Below are positions 38,276 through 48,144 of a stretch of 64,000 nt of DNA, piece after piece. Source of the DNA: Gammaproteobacteria bacterium (GTDB lineage Bacteria; Pseudomonadota; Gammaproteobacteria; HK1); assembly GCA_021773795.1 (NCBI GenBank), contig JAJFJT010000036.1, positions 124,001-188,000 on the forward strand, written 5' to 3'. A program made the position numbers and the translations under genes. The notes beneath the pieces were generated by a model that saw only the letters and a program-made list of their open reading frames with translations, was not told the DNA's origin and did not search any database. Numbering within the stretch: the first letter of the stretch is position 1; each line of letters starts with the position of its first letter.

Positions 38276-39201
38276 TGTCCATCCCCCAAGCGAATCCGGG
38301 GATCCAGCAGCGCATAAACAAGATCGGTGGCGGTGTTAACCAATACATAGGCGACACTGATCACCAGAATGCAGGCCTGCAGTACCGGATAGTCCCGGCG
38401 CTGTATCGCCTCCACGGTCAGTTGCCCGATGCCCGGCCAGGCAAAGACAATTTCCGTGATTACCGCCCCCCCGAGCAGGGTGCCCAACTGCAAACCCAGG
38501 ATCGTCACCACCGGCAATGCGGCGTTTTGCAGAGCATGGCGCAACACCACGGCGGCCTCTCCCAACCCCTTGGCCCGGGCGGTGCGGATATAGTCTTCCC
38601 CCAATACCTCCAGCAGGGTTGAGCGCACCATACGCGACAGGATGGCGGCCAGCGCGGTTCCCAGGGTGAGTGCCGGTAATACCAGTGCGCCGGAGCCACC
38701 GGTACCGCTGACCGGAAACCAGCCCAGCCACACCGCAAACACCATAATGAGTATCGGCCCGAGCACAAAATTGGGGATGGAGACCCCGAGCATGGAAAAC
38801 CCCATAGCCCCAATATCCCAGCGACTACCCTGCTTGAGGGCTGCCAGGATGCCTAGAGGCAATGCTATAGAGAGTGCCACCACAAGGGCCGCCAGCCCCA
38901 GGGCTACGGTGGCGGGTATACGCTCTTTCAACACCTCGCGCACCGGCCGGCGTGAATGCAGAGATTGCCCCAAATCCAGACGTAGCAATCCCGCAAAATA
39001 GTGTCCGAGTTGCTTCTGCAAGGGGCGATCCAGCCCCATGGATTGCCGCAAGGCGGCACGGTCCGCTGCGGGTGCACTCTCACCGAGCATCACCTCCACC
39101 GGGTCTCCGGGAACGATGTGGATAAGCAGGAATACCAGACAACTGACCCCCGTGATGGCAATCGCGGCACTGAGCAAACGGGACAGAAAAAAGTGAATCA
39201 C
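38272..39201 (-). CDS. DppB-like ABC transporter permease
   Basis: 309 aa from GTG 39201, overlapping the lipB stop (GTGA). N-terminal FLSRLLSAAIAI, six membrane segments, LGLDRPLQKQLGHYFAGLLR loop and EAA motif DYIRTARAKGLGEAAVVLRH, GGAVITEIVFAWPGIGQL as in dipeptide permeases. Pairs with the DppC-like gene downstream. Partners must be elsewhere in the genome. Confidence 0.92.
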   Translation of the reverse strand: MIHFFLSRLLSAAIAITGVSCLVFLLIHIVPGDPVEVMLGESAPAADRAALRQSMGLDRPLQKQLGHYFAGLLRLDLGQSLHSRRPVREVLKERIPATVALGLAALVVALSIALPLGILAALKQGSRWDIGAMGFSMLGVSIPNFVLGPILIMVFAVWLGWFPVSGTGGSGALVLPALTLGTALAAILSRMVRSTLLEVLGEDYIRTARAKGLGEAAVVLRHALQNAALPVVTILGLQLGTLLGGAVITEIVFAWPGIGQLTVEAIQRRDYPVLQACILVISVAYVLVNTATDLVYALLDPRIRLGDGQ

Positions 39202-39857
39202 GCGGCACCCTGAACAGGCAACATCTGGCCACCATCGCGCAATTCATAAGCAAAGTTCGCAGCCAGGCTTTGCGCCAGCGCTTCCCCTGCCTGAGCCAGA
39301 CTCCAATCAATGTCCAGATCACGCAACTGAGTGACCTCCAAATCGCTATAACCACAGGGGTGGATACGCTGATAGGGCTCAAGATCCATGGCAACATTCA
39401 GTGCCAGACCGTGGTAACTGCAGCCACGGCGTATACGTAGCCCCAGTGCCGCCACCTTGGACCCCGCCACATAGATTCCAGGGGCACCGGAACGACGCTC
39501 ACCCTGAATACCCTCCACCGCGAGCATATCGATCACCGCTTGCTCCAAGCCCTGAACAAGCTGCCGCACTGAAAGTCCTGCCGCATGCAGGTCGAACAGT
39601 ACATACATCACCAGTTGCCCTGGCCCGTGGTAGGTCACCTGCCCGCCCCGCTCCACTCGCAGTACCGGAATATCTCCTGGTGCCAGCAGATGCTCTCGGG
39701 CCCCGGCACGCCCCAAGGTAAAAATTGGGGGGTGTTCCAGCAGCCAAATCTCATCGCCACAGGTGCTATCACGCAGCTCGGTATAGTCCCGCATGGCCTG
39801 CCGAACCGGTTCGTAATCACACAGCCCCAGACGACGTACGGTCAAAACGCGAGGCAT
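39198..39857 (-). CDS. lipB: octanoyl-[ACP]:protein N-octanoyltransferase
   Basis: 219 aa from ATG 39857. It transfers octanoate from acyl carrier protein to lipoyl domains. Conserved: LEHPPIFTLGRAG, GGQVTYHGPGQLV, the catalytic Lys in GSKVAALGLRIRRG and catalytic Cys in HPCGYSD. In E. coli lipA follows nearby; here two ABC permeases follow instead. It starts 10 nt after dat. Confidence 0.96.
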   Translation of the reverse strand: MPRVLTVRRLGLCDYEPVRQAMRDYTELRDSTCGDEIWLLEHPPIFTLGRAGAREHLLAPGDIPVLRVERGGQVTYHGPGQLVMYVLFDLHAAGLSVRQLVQGLEQAVIDMLAVEGIQGERRSGAPGIYVAGSKVAALGLRIRRGCSYHGLALNVAMDLEPYQRIHPCGYSDLEVTQLRDLDIDWSLAQAGEALAQSLAANFAYELRDGGQMLPVQGAA

Positions 39858-39867
39858 CGTTAGCAAT

Positions 39868-40710
39868 TCACCGTATTTGCAGCACCCGGGCCTTGTGCTT
39901 CTGAAACTCCTTCCAGGCCCTTTTCCATACCATTCCGGGCTTACCATTGCTGACGGGCTTGCCCTCTAATTGAATCACCGGCGCCACTTCCTGGGAAGAG
40001 CCAGTCAGCCAGATCTCATCGGCTTCCCGTAAATCCTCAACCTTGATCCGCCCCTCAATGCAGGGCAGGCCAGCAGCCTCCAGAATCTCCAGCAGCAGAT
40101 CACGGGTCACACCGGGGAGTGACATAGGGCTTTTCGGCGGCGTCACAATGAAATCATCACGCACCACGAAGACACTGCTCGCAGCCGCCTCGGTAACCGC
40201 CCCGTCGCGAAACAAAATAGTCTCGTCGGCACCAGCCTCCACCGCCTCTTGGCGCAACAACACATTGGCCAGCAAGGCAATCGCCTTGATATCACAGCGC
40301 CCCCAGCGATAGTCCTCGCGCAATATCGCACTTACCCCCTCCGGGCGTACGGCATGCCTGGCATTGCACATGGCGAATACGGTTGGGGTAATCGTCGTAG
40401 GAAAGGCATGCTCCCGCGCCGCCACACCGCGGGTGACCTGCAGATAAATGCTGCACTCACCACCCCCGTTGCGCCCTACCAATTCCGTAAGTAATTCCAA
40501 CCAGCGCTCACGGGACAGCGGATTATCGATACGAATAGCGGCGAGGCTGTTTTCCAGGCGCCCCATATGGCGGTCGGCGTGGAAGGGCCTACCCCCGTAA
40601 ACCGGAATCACCTCATAGACCCCATCGCCAAACATAAAACCACGATCGAGCACCGGTATCCGGGCCTCATCCAGCGGCAGAAAATCGCCATTCAAATACA
40701 CTATCGACAT
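39868..40710 (-). CDS. dat: D-amino-acid aminotransferase (class IV, D-alanine transaminase-like)
   Basis: 280 aa from ATG 40710 (a TTG lies five codons upstream). PLP-dependent exchange of D-alanine and other D-amino acids. Fold-type IV motifs: VLDRGFMFGDGVYEVIPVYG, PLP Lys in RCDIKAIALLANVL, and TEAAASSVFVV with GVTRDLLLEI. Located between dacA and lipB, where many pseudomonads carry the same gene. It may recycle or supply D-alanine for peptidoglycan. Confidence 0.9.
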   Translation of the reverse strand: MSIVYLNGDFLPLDEARIPVLDRGFMFGDGVYEVIPVYGGRPFHADRHMGRLENSLAAIRIDNPLSRERWLELLTELVGRNGGGECSIYLQVTRGVAAREHAFPTTITPTVFAMCNARHAVRPEGVSAILREDYRWGRCDIKAIALLANVLLRQEAVEAGADETILFRDGAVTEAAASSVFVVRDDFIVTPPKSPMSLPGVTRDLLLEILEAAGLPCIEGRIKVEDLREADEIWLTGSSQEVAPVIQLEGKPVSNGKPGMVWKRAWKEFQKHKARVLQIR

Positions 40711-40717
40711 AAGGGGC

Positions 40718-41863
40718 TCACTCAAACATCAGCCACACGCGGTCCGAAAGCTGCTGCCACCAGCCACCCTCTGCCACCGGGTGCAGGGCCACCAACTGCC
40801 GCTCTGCAACCACGGTATCGCCTAGATTGACGCGCACCAAACCACGTGACTGACCCTTGCTCACCGGCGCTACAATACGCGCATCGATCTCCATATTCGC
40901 CTTCAGGCTCTTGTACTGCCCGCGCGGGATGGTGACGTAAAGCGGCGCCTGCAGGCCAAGCTCAAGGTGTTCGACATCCCCCTGCCAAACCCTTGGATTG
41001 GCCAACCCCTCGGCCGCACCGTAGAGTTTGTGGGTCTCAAAGAAACGGAAGCCATAATTGAGCAGCGTCTGGCTATGACGGGCCCGCGCCTTCTCGCTGT
41101 CGGTTCCCAATACCACGGATATCAGGCGCATGCCCTTGCGCTCGGCCGAGGCCACCAGGCAATAGCCGGCAGCATCTGTGTGCCCGGTCTTCACTCCGTC
41201 CACGGATTCATCCCGCCACAGCAGCTTGTTGCGGTTGTACTGGGTGATGCCATTGAAAACAAAGGAGCGCTGACGATGCCAGCTGTAGTGCTCAGGAAAA
41301 TCCCGGATTAAGGCGCGCGCAAGGGTGGCCAAATCCAGCGCCGAACTATAGTGCTCCGGATCGGGCAAACCCGTGGCGTTTACAAAATGACTATCCGTCA
41401 TCCCCAATTTTTCTACGTACTGATTCATCAACTGGGCGAAGGCATCCTCGGAACCGGCAACAAACTCCGCCAAGGCTACACTGGCATCATTACCGGACTG
41501 AATGATCACGCCCTTGAGCAGTTCCTCCACGGGCACCCGCTTACCCACCTCGATAAACATGCGAGAGCCACCCATGCGCCAGGCCTTCTCACTTATCGGC
41601 ACCGAATCGCCAAGGCTGATATTGCCCTGGCGTAATTCGGCAAAAACCACATAGGCGGTCATCATCTTGGTCAGACTGGCCGGCGCCATCCGGGCTTTTT
41701 CCTGCTCCGAGGCCAACACCTGGCCGCTGTGAAAATCCACTAAATAATGAGCAGTTGCACCAATTTTAGGTGCCGCTGGCATGGGCAGTGCCGCCGCCAA
41801 ACCGGCGCGTAAAAAGCCACCAAAAAAGAGCGCAAGCAGGAGACCAAATAATTGTTTTTGCAT
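40718..41863 (-). CDS. dacA: D-alanyl-D-alanine carboxypeptidase (PBP5/6 type)
   Basis: 381 aa from ATG 41863 (GTG 41872 is an alternative). Signal peptide to about residue 26, then the serine-protease-like domain with SLTK (Ser63-Lys66), SGN (in IIQSGNDAS) and KTG (DGVKTGHT), and the C-terminal PBP5 domain ending with an amphipathic membrane helix WWQQLSDRVWLMF. It trims the terminal D-Ala of pentapeptides in the periplasm. Confidence 0.95.
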   Translation of the reverse strand: MQKQLFGLLLALFFGGFLRAGLAAALPMPAAPKIGATAHYLVDFHSGQVLASEQEKARMAPASLTKMMTAYVVFAELRQGNISLGDSVPISEKAWRMGGSRMFIEVGKRVPVEELLKGVIIQSGNDASVALAEFVAGSEDAFAQLMNQYVEKLGMTDSHFVNATGLPDPEHYSSALDLATLARALIRDFPEHYSWHRQRSFVFNGITQYNRNKLLWRDESVDGVKTGHTDAAGYCLVASAERKGMRLISVVLGTDSEKARARHSQTLLNYGFRFFETHKLYGAAEGLANPRVWQGDVEHLELGLQAPLYVTIPRGQYKSLKANMEIDARIVAPVSKGQSRGLVRVNLGDTVVAERQLVALHPVAEGGWWQQLSDRVWLMFE

Positions 41864-41913
41864 GTAATTCACACGTTGAAGTTTAGGAGCTTGTGTAATT
41901 GGGGCATTCTCGC

Positions 41914-42714
41914 CTATTCAAGTAACAGGCGTATTCCGGAAATACCGAGGCCACTGAGGTTAGCTATCAGGCGATCCGCCTGCACCACCCCTTCCACCGG
42001 ACCAAGGCGCACACGGTACAGGGCATTCTCGCCCTGCTCCACCTGATCGATCCACACCGTATACGCGGTCAGGCTGCGCAAGCGATCCCGCAGGCGTTTG
42101 GCATTGCCCGCTTCCACAAAGGCACCGGCCTGGACAAATAATCCGATGGTGGTGTCCGGTGCGGGTGTTTTTGTTACTGACACCGTCGACGGCGTACCAT
42201 CAGACCCGATGGCACGCACCTCCACCATGGCCGTACCACGCTTGAGCACACCCAACTTGGCCGCCGCCACGTAGGAGAGATCGATAATCCGGTTGGCATG
42301 AAACGGCCCGCGATCATTGACCTTCAACACCACATGCCGCCCATTACTTAGATTGGTAACTTGTACATAGGTAGGCAGTGGCAAGGTCTTGTGGGCCGCG
42401 GTCATCGCATACATATCGTAGGTTTCACCGCTGGAGGTGCGCCGTCCATGAAACTTGCTGCCATACCAGGAGGCGATACCGCGTTCCACGTAGCCATCAC
42501 TGCTGTCCAGGGTGTAATAACGCTTGCCCATAACCTTATAGGAACGCGGATTGCCGTAACGACTTTTGGCCTCGGCCCGAGGGACCGCGTCCGCAACATC
42601 CGTGGCACCCCGAGGCAATGGGGGGGCGCCATCTCTTTCTGACAGACCTCCACAGGCCGAGAGCAAAATGAATACTGCAACGGGGAAGCGCCGAAGACCG
42701 TAATCAGGACTCAT
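41914..42714 (-). CDS. rlpA: septal-ring lytic transglycosylase RlpA, lipoprotein with SPOR domain
   Basis: 266 aa. Lipobox LLSAC (Cys21), a double-psi barrel RlpA domain with GIASWYGSKFHGRRTSSGETYD, VNDRGPFHANRIIDLS, and a C-terminal SPOR domain (about 190-266, GLFVQAGAFVEAGNAKRLRD) that binds denuded peptidoglycan at the septum. In P. aeruginosa it cleaves such glycans. Overlaps the mltB stop as ATGA. Confidence 0.95.
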   Translation of the reverse strand: MSPDYGLRRFPVAVFILLSACGGLSERDGAPPLPRGATDVADAVPRAEAKSRYGNPRSYKVMGKRYYTLDSSDGYVERGIASWYGSKFHGRRTSSGETYDMYAMTAAHKTLPLPTYVQVTNLSNGRHVVLKVNDRGPFHANRIIDLSYVAAAKLGVLKRGTAMVEVRAIGSDGTPSTVSVTKTPAPDTTIGLFVQAGAFVEAGNAKRLRDRLRSLTAYTVWIDQVEQGENALYRVRLGPVEGVVQADRLIANLSGLGISGIRLLLE

Positions 42715-43700
42715 CCAGCACCCGAATATTTTACTCGAATTTCCTCGGCCAGTTGAAACACAGCCATGGCATAAAGGGCGCTATGGTTATAGCGGGTGAT
42801 GACGTAGAAGTTTTTCAGCCCGAGCCAATATTCCTTGCTCTTTCCATTTTCCAGTTCCACCAGCGCCCCGGGGCGATCCCCTGGAAGTTCGGCCCTGGTA
42901 GAGACCCCATAGCGAGCCATTTCCGCCAACGGGGTATTTGGCTTCAGACCACGCGCCAATAGCTCGGAATATTTGTCCCCATCGACCCGCGCCGGCACGG
43001 TCACCAATTGCCCTCGCTGCCAACCATGGCGGGCAAGATAATTGGCAACGCTACCAATGGAATCGCTGACACCATGAATGAGATCACGCCGCCCATCCTG
43101 ATCGAAATCCACCGCATAACGTCGATAGCTGCTGGCAATAAACTGGGGGACCCCCATAGCGCCAGCATAGGAGCCGAGTATCTTGAGCGGTGCCAGAGAC
43201 TCCTCCCGCGCCAGTAGCAAAAACTGCTCCAGCTCAGAAGTAAAGAAGGCACCGCGCCGAGGATGCTTGAACCCGAGGGTAACGAGGGCATCGATCACCC
43301 GGTGTCTGCCGGCACGCCGGCCAAAAAAGGTCTCCACGCCGATAATGGCAACGATAATTTCAGCATTCACTCCGTAGAGTTCCTCAGCCCGGGCCAGGGT
43401 CTCGCGATGCTCGGACCAGAATTCCGCCCCCTCATCAATGCGTGTCTGGGTAAGAAAGATTGGCCGGTAGGCATGCCAGGGTCGTGCCTCCGCTCGGCGG
43501 GACATGGCATCCAGGATAGATTGCTTATGCCGGGAATCACGCAATAGACGGCTCACATCAGCCTCTGCATAACCATGCTGCACCACCATGCGCTGGATAA
43601 AACGCTGCGCCTTGGGGCCGAGTTCCAGAGCTTGGGCAGGAAATATGAGCAATGCCGCTGCCAAACCCAGTATCCAACTTGTTGATCGAAACAATCTCAT
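42711..43700 (-). CDS. mltB: membrane-bound lytic transglycosylase B
   Basis: 329 aa from ATG 43700; the frame is open much further upstream, but that part is inside rodA. Signal peptide (to about ALELG). SLT_2 domain with AIIGVETFFGRRAG (catalytic Glu), GSYAGAMGVPQFIASSYRRYAVDFDQDGRRDL and RYNHSALYAMAVFQLAEEI. No lipobox is visible, so it may be a soluble periplasmic form. Overlaps rodA by 4 nt. Confidence 0.94.
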   Translation of the reverse strand: MRLFRSTSWILGLAAALLIFPAQALELGPKAQRFIQRMVVQHGYAEADVSRLLRDSRHKQSILDAMSRRAEARPWHAYRPIFLTQTRIDEGAEFWSEHRETLARAEELYGVNAEIIVAIIGVETFFGRRAGRHRVIDALVTLGFKHPRRGAFFTSELEQFLLLAREESLAPLKILGSYAGAMGVPQFIASSYRRYAVDFDQDGRRDLIHGVSDSIGSVANYLARHGWQRGQLVTVPARVDGDKYSELLARGLKPNTPLAEMARYGVSTRAELPGDRPGALVELENGKSKEYWLGLKNFYVITRYNHSALYAMAVFQLAEEIRVKYSGAG

Positions 43701-44863
43701 ATCCGTCTGCCCTCCGAGAGCAGTCTGCGGTGTGTATGTGCCGACATCAGTATGCCGAAAGCCGCCATCAAAGAAACCATTGAAGTACCCCCGTAGCTCA
43801 CCAGCGGCAGGGGCACCCCCACTACCGGCAGCACTCCCGTGACCATGCCAATATTGACCACCACATAGACAAAAAAGGTCAGTACCAATGCCCCGCCGAG
43901 CAGACGTCCATAGGGCTCCTGGCTTTGCAGCGCAAGTTGTAGTCCGCGCACGGTAATCAACAGAAAAACTGCAAATATCATGAAGGCCCCGAATAGCCCG
44001 AATTCCTCGCTCAATACGGCAAAGATGAAATCCGTCGAGCGTTCTGGAAGAAATTCCAGATGGGCCTGGGTGCCATTCAGCCAACCCTTGCCGTAGAGCC
44101 CACCGGAGCCAATGGCAATTTTTGACTGGATAAGATGGTACCCCGCACCCAAGGGGTCCTGTTCCGGATTAAGAAAACTGACGATGCGCTGGCGCTGGTA
44201 GTCGTGCAGCAAAAACCAGGACACCGGGGCCAGTACCGCAGCACAAGCACCCAGCCCCGCGATAAGGCGCCAGCTCATACCCGCGAGAAACAGTACAAAT
44301 ATCCCCGAGGCTGCTACCAATAGCGCCGTTCCGAGGTCGGGCTGCATCGCGATCAGTGCTGTGGGGATCAAAATAAAACCACCCGCAATCAATATCCGGC
44401 TGGTACGCGGAGGTAGCCGGCGCTCGGCCAGATAGGCACTTAGCATCATCGGCACCGTGAGTTTCAATATTTCAGAGGGCTGGAAACGCAGCACACCGAG
44501 ATCCAGCCAGCGCTGCGCCCCCTTGCCCATCACCCCGCCCGCAAGTACCGCCAGCAATAGCGCAATACTCAGGCCGTAGAACCACGGCGTCCAGCGGCAC
44601 CATTGACGTGGCGAGATCTGCGCCACCGCAATCATCACCGTGAAGGCGATGAGCAGACGCACACCTTGCCGCAACAATAATTGGGAATTCTGTCCGCTGG
44701 CACTGTAGAGCACCATCAGACCGATAGCAGACAACAACAGCAGCCCCAGGAGCAAGGGTGGATCGATATGCAACCGCTGGGCCAGACTACGCTGCCGTAC
44801 CGGCCCCTGCAGACGCGTCGGTCCACCGCGAATCAGCAATCCCTCGTTACTGTCCAGGCTCAT
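43697..44863 (-). CDS. rodA: peptidoglycan glycosyltransferase RodA (SEDS)
   Basis: 388 aa, about ten membrane helices. It polymerises lipid II in the elongasome with PBP2. Typical SEDS blocks: LDLGVLRFQPSEILKLTVPM, QPDLGTALLVAASG, and VLPVVGVPLPLVSYGGTSMV. Start ATG overlaps the mrdA stop by 4 nt. Confidence 0.96.
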   Translation of the reverse strand: MSLDSNEGLLIRGGPTRLQGPVRQRSLAQRLHIDPPLLLGLLLLSAIGLMVLYSASGQNSQLLLRQGVRLLIAFTVMIAVAQISPRQWCRWTPWFYGLSIALLLAVLAGGVMGKGAQRWLDLGVLRFQPSEILKLTVPMMLSAYLAERRLPPRTSRILIAGGFILIPTALIAMQPDLGTALLVAASGIFVLFLAGMSWRLIAGLGACAAVLAPVSWFLLHDYQRQRIVSFLNPEQDPLGAGYHLIQSKIAIGSGGLYGKGWLNGTQAHLEFLPERSTDFIFAVLSEEFGLFGAFMIFAVFLLITVRGLQLALQSQEPYGRLLGGALVLTFFVYVVVNIGMVTGVLPVVGVPLPLVSYGGTSMVSLMAAFGILMSAHTHRRLLSEGRRI

Positions 44864-46746
44864 CCTGCCCCCGAGGCAACACTGGCAAGCTTCTCCTGCC
44901 CTGCCCCCTGACCGAGATACTGGTCCAGCAGGCGGCGGGCAACTGGCGCCGCAGAATGGCTACCGCTACCACCATTCTCCACCACCACAGCGATGGCGAT
45001 GCGCGGATTTTTAACCGGCGCAAAAGCGATAAACAGAGCGTGATCCCGCAAATGCTTGGCTACCTCCTTTTCCTTGTATTCCTCCTCCTGGCGCAGCCCA
45101 AATACCTGAGCTGTGCCAGTCTTGCCCGCAAAGCGGTAACGGGCACCCAACCCGGAACGCCGCGCAGTACCGCGGGGACCGTGCACTACCTGCACCATCC
45201 CGTGAATCACCCGCCGCCAGTTTTTCTCCCGCTGCATGGTGATAGCAGGCTGACGAACCGCCAGGAAGATCGTCTCCTCATCGACCGCCAAATGGTGAGC
45301 CCGGGCCACTATCCGCGGTACCACGCGCTCCCCCGAACGGGCGAGCGTAGCCGTCGCCAGGGCCAACTGGAGCGGCGTCGTCAGTACGAAACCCTGGCCA
45401 ATTCCCGTAATAAGCGTTTCACCGGGATACCAGGGTTTCCCGCGCGCCTTGCGTTTCCAGCGCGGCGAGGGCATCAGACCAGCCGCTTCCGCGGGGAGAT
45501 CAATCCCGGTCTTCTCACCAAAACCAAAACGCACGAGAAAATCGTGCATACGCTGGATACCGAGGGTGCGGGCAAGCTCATAAAAATATACATCGCAGGA
45601 CTGGGCAAGTGCCTCCGTCATGCTCACATGCCCGTGTCCCCTCTTCTTCCAGTCACGATATTTACGTCCCCCCTTGGAAAGCTGATACCAGCCTGGACAG
45701 AAGATCTTCTTGCCAGCCTGCTTAAGCCGGACTTCCAGTGCCGCCAGGGCGATAAAGGGTTTAAGCGTGGAGCCTGGGGGGTATTGCCCATTCACCGCAC
45801 GGTTAAACAGCGGACGGGCAGGGGAATCTCGCAAGGCACCATAGCGGGCGGCTTCAATACCATTAACGAACAAATTTGGATCGTAGGACGGAGCACTCAC
45901 CAGGGCGAGTATCCCCCCTGTATTTGGGTCGATGGCCACCACCGCACCCCGTAAACCGGACAGGGCTTGCTCGGCCAGAGCCTGGAGCGGAGCATCGAGA
46001 TGTAGATACAAATCATTGCCGGGCCGTGGCGGAGTTCGCTCCAGCACCCGCAAGGTGCGCCCGGCTGCATTACTCTCTACCTGCTGGTAGCCGGGGCCGC
46101 CATGCAACAGACCCTCATAGCTACGCTCGATACCAATCTTGCCTATATGACTGGTACCCCGGTAGGCCACCGCATCCAGCCGGGCAACATCCGCCTCGCT
46201 GATGCGGCCCACATAACCCACCAGATGGGCTGCCAGAGTACCCAGGGGATAATCACGGCTCAGCCGTGCCTGAATATCCACCCCGGGAAAGCGATGGCGG
46301 TTTACCGCAAAATTGGCCACCTCCCGTTCACTAAGCAAGAAGCGTAATGGCACCCCCTGAAAACTTTTTTTGCGTTTGAGGGCCTTGCGAAAACGCTGTT
46401 CATCGATCTCGCGAATGGCCACGATCTCGCGCAATTCATTGAGCAGGGCATCCATATCCGCCACCGCCTCCGGCACTACTTCAAGGCTATAGCTAGGTAC
46501 ATTTTGCGCCAGCACCACGCCATTACGATCAAAGATCAGACCCCGTGTTGGGGCCAGCGGCAGGATATTTACTCGATTATTGTGCGACAGATTTTGATAG
46601 TGTTCGTGACTTACAAATTGCAGATAAACCAAACGCGCGCACAGTGCCAGAGTCAACAGGGCGATACCGAGTGCCGCGATCAGCACCCGATTGCGAAACA
46701 GCGAGGACTCTTCAGCAAGGTCCTTGAGTGGCAGGCTGAGCGACAC
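44860..46746 (-). CDS. mrdA: penicillin-binding protein 2 (transpeptidase)
   Basis: 628 aa from GTG 46746. A single N-terminal membrane helix (about 22-42), pedestal domain and transpeptidase domain with SxxK in PPGSTLKPF, SCD in AQSCDVYFYE and KTG in AGKTGTAQV. It cross-links new peptidoglycan in cell elongation with RodA. 37 nt downstream of mreD. Confidence 0.96.
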   Translation of the reverse strand: MSLSLPLKDLAEESSLFRNRVLIAALGIALLTLALCARLVYLQFVSHEHYQNLSHNNRVNILPLAPTRGLIFDRNGVVLAQNVPSYSLEVVPEAVADMDALLNELREIVAIREIDEQRFRKALKRKKSFQGVPLRFLLSEREVANFAVNRHRFPGVDIQARLSRDYPLGTLAAHLVGYVGRISEADVARLDAVAYRGTSHIGKIGIERSYEGLLHGGPGYQQVESNAAGRTLRVLERTPPRPGNDLYLHLDAPLQALAEQALSGLRGAVVAIDPNTGGILALVSAPSYDPNLFVNGIEAARYGALRDSPARPLFNRAVNGQYPPGSTLKPFIALAALEVRLKQAGKKIFCPGWYQLSKGGRKYRDWKKRGHGHVSMTEALAQSCDVYFYELARTLGIQRMHDFLVRFGFGEKTGIDLPAEAAGLMPSPRWKRKARGKPWYPGETLITGIGQGFVLTTPLQLALATATLARSGERVVPRIVARAHHLAVDEETIFLAVRQPAITMQREKNWRRVIHGMVQVVHGPRGTARRSGLGARYRFAGKTGTAQVFGLRQEEEYKEKEVAKHLRDHALFIAFAPVKNPRIAIAVVVENGGSGSHSAAPVARRLLDQYLGQGAGQEKLASVASGAG

Positions 46747-46783
46747 GCCTCAGAATCCCGTCGGGGTACTTTTCAGGGTCGTC

Positions 46784-47272
46784 TCAAGCCACGCCATAAC
46801 GGCGCCTGACATCGCGCAGAACCACAAAGGTCCATGGCCACAGCAGCATGCTGGCAAAGGCCACACTCCAGCAGGCCCAGGCGTTTACCGGCGTCCCCAA
46901 GGCGCCATTGACCCATAGCACCAGCAGCTGATAGCCCGCCACCAGCACAAAGATCCCCGCTCCTTGCTGCCACAAGGGCAAGACGCGCATGCGCAGATAT
47001 AACTTACGGGTGATAAAGGCCACCAGCGCAAGCCCCAGGGCATGTTGTCCCAATAGCGTGCCACCCAGGACATCCAGTAATAGACCTGCACCCCAACCCA
47101 GGCCAACTCCTATCCGGCCCGGCAGCGCCATACACCAGTAAATCAGCACCAGCCCAACCCAGGCCGGACGCCAACCCTGCGCCCAATCGGGCAGCGGCAA
47201 AGCGGTGAGGAAAAAGGCGAGCGCAAAGCTAAGCGCAATAACCCACCAACCAGGTCGAAATAACCAACTCAT
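46784..47272 (-). CDS. mreD: rod shape-determining protein MreD
   Basis: 162 aa, five to six membrane helices: the small inner-membrane member of the elongasome. Shows PDWAQGWRPAWVGLVLIYWC, GRIGVGLGWGAGLLLDVLGG and GTLLGQHALGLALVAFI, which are MreD hallmarks. ATG overlaps the mreC stop. Confidence 0.93.
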   Translation of the reverse strand: MSWLFRPGWWVIALSFALAFFLTALPLPDWAQGWRPAWVGLVLIYWCMALPGRIGVGLGWGAGLLLDVLGGTLLGQHALGLALVAFITRKLYLRMRVLPLWQQGAGIFVLVAGYQLLVLWVNGALGTPVNAWACWSVAFASMLLWPWTFVVLRDVRRRYGVA

Positions 47273-48144
47273 GACGCACCCTCCACCGCAGCCGGCGTTT
47301 TGGATGCAGGTTCGGACTCCACGGGAATCAGCAACAAAACTTCACGATTACGCCCTAGGCGAGCGCTGGGAGTCACCACAATCCGTGCAAAGGGACGGCT
47401 ACTGTCACGCTCGATGCCACGCACCCGGCCCACCGGATAACCTGCTGGAAAACGCTGGCCCAAACCGGAGGTGGTCACCAGATCCCCCACCTGAATATCC
47501 GCATTATTGGGAACATGGGAAAGCATCAGCTGATTCACCACCCCGCTACCCACCGCCACGGTGCGATAGCCGCTACGGTTGATCTGCACCGGCATGGCGT
47601 GGTTCGGATCGGTAATCAACAAAGCGGTACTGGAGATGGGCCCCGCATGGACCACCTGCCCCATGACCCCACGGGCATCGATCAGCGACTGGCCGGAAAC
47701 CACCCCATGATGGCGCCCTTTGTTGAGTACAATACGGCGACTGTAGGGGTCCATATCCACCGCCATCAACTCGGCCACCAGCACCCGATCCGCGACCTTG
47801 ATGGATGAGTGCAACAGTGCTCGCAACCGCTCATTCTCGGCCTTCAGCTGCTCGAATTTCTCTAACCGGGCCTCCGCCAGCAACTGACGCTGACGTACCG
47901 CCTCAAGGCGCGTACTTAATTCTACCCGGCTGTGCAGGTTTTCACTGATCCAGCGGCTGGCGCGGGTCGGCAGATTCACCGCGTACTGTAGCGGGTAAAT
48001 GACCACCGACAGGGCATCACGCACCCCGCGCAAATAGTGCCCACGGTGGTCGGCAAACATAAATAATAGGGATAAAAATACAAAGGCGAGCAGGCGCAGG
48101 CTGCCCGTGCGACCTTCATTGAACAGGGCTTTTTTACGGTAGAT
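47269..48144 (-). CDS. mreC: rod shape-determining protein MreC, start codon unusual
   Basis: MreC bridges MreB, MreD and PBP2 in the periplasm. The first ATG (48060) gives 263 aa but starts inside the membrane helix. Upstream, the same frame continues without a stop through YRKKALFNEGRTGSLRLLAF and FLSLLFMFADHRG, the normal cytoplasmic tail and anchor, back to a TAA at 48145-48147. In that span no ATG, GTG or TTG exists; ATC (48144) or CTG (48126) are the only start-like codons. The coiled coil (about 60-100 from ATG) and beta domain are intact. Confidence 0.8.
   Translation of the reverse strand: MYRKKALFNEGRTGSLRLLAFVFLSLLFMFADHRGHYLRGVRDALSVVIYPLQYAVNLPTRASRWISENLHSRVELSTRLEAVRQRQLLAEARLEKFEQLKAENERLRALLHSSIKVADRVLVAELMAVDMDPYSRRIVLNKGRHHGVVSGQSLIDARGVMGQVVHAGPISSTALLITDPNHAMPVQINRSGYRTVAVGSGVVNQLMLSHVPNNADIQVGDLVTTSGLGQRFPAGYPVGRVRGIERDSSRPFARIVVTPSARLGRNREVLLLIPVESEPASKTPAAVEGAS

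Noticed and set aside
44758..45954. 398-aa plus-strand frame opposite mrdA
   Set aside because: Antisense shadow of a clear PBP2 gene; its composition (many Arg, Pro, His) and lack of any domain show it is not a real gene.
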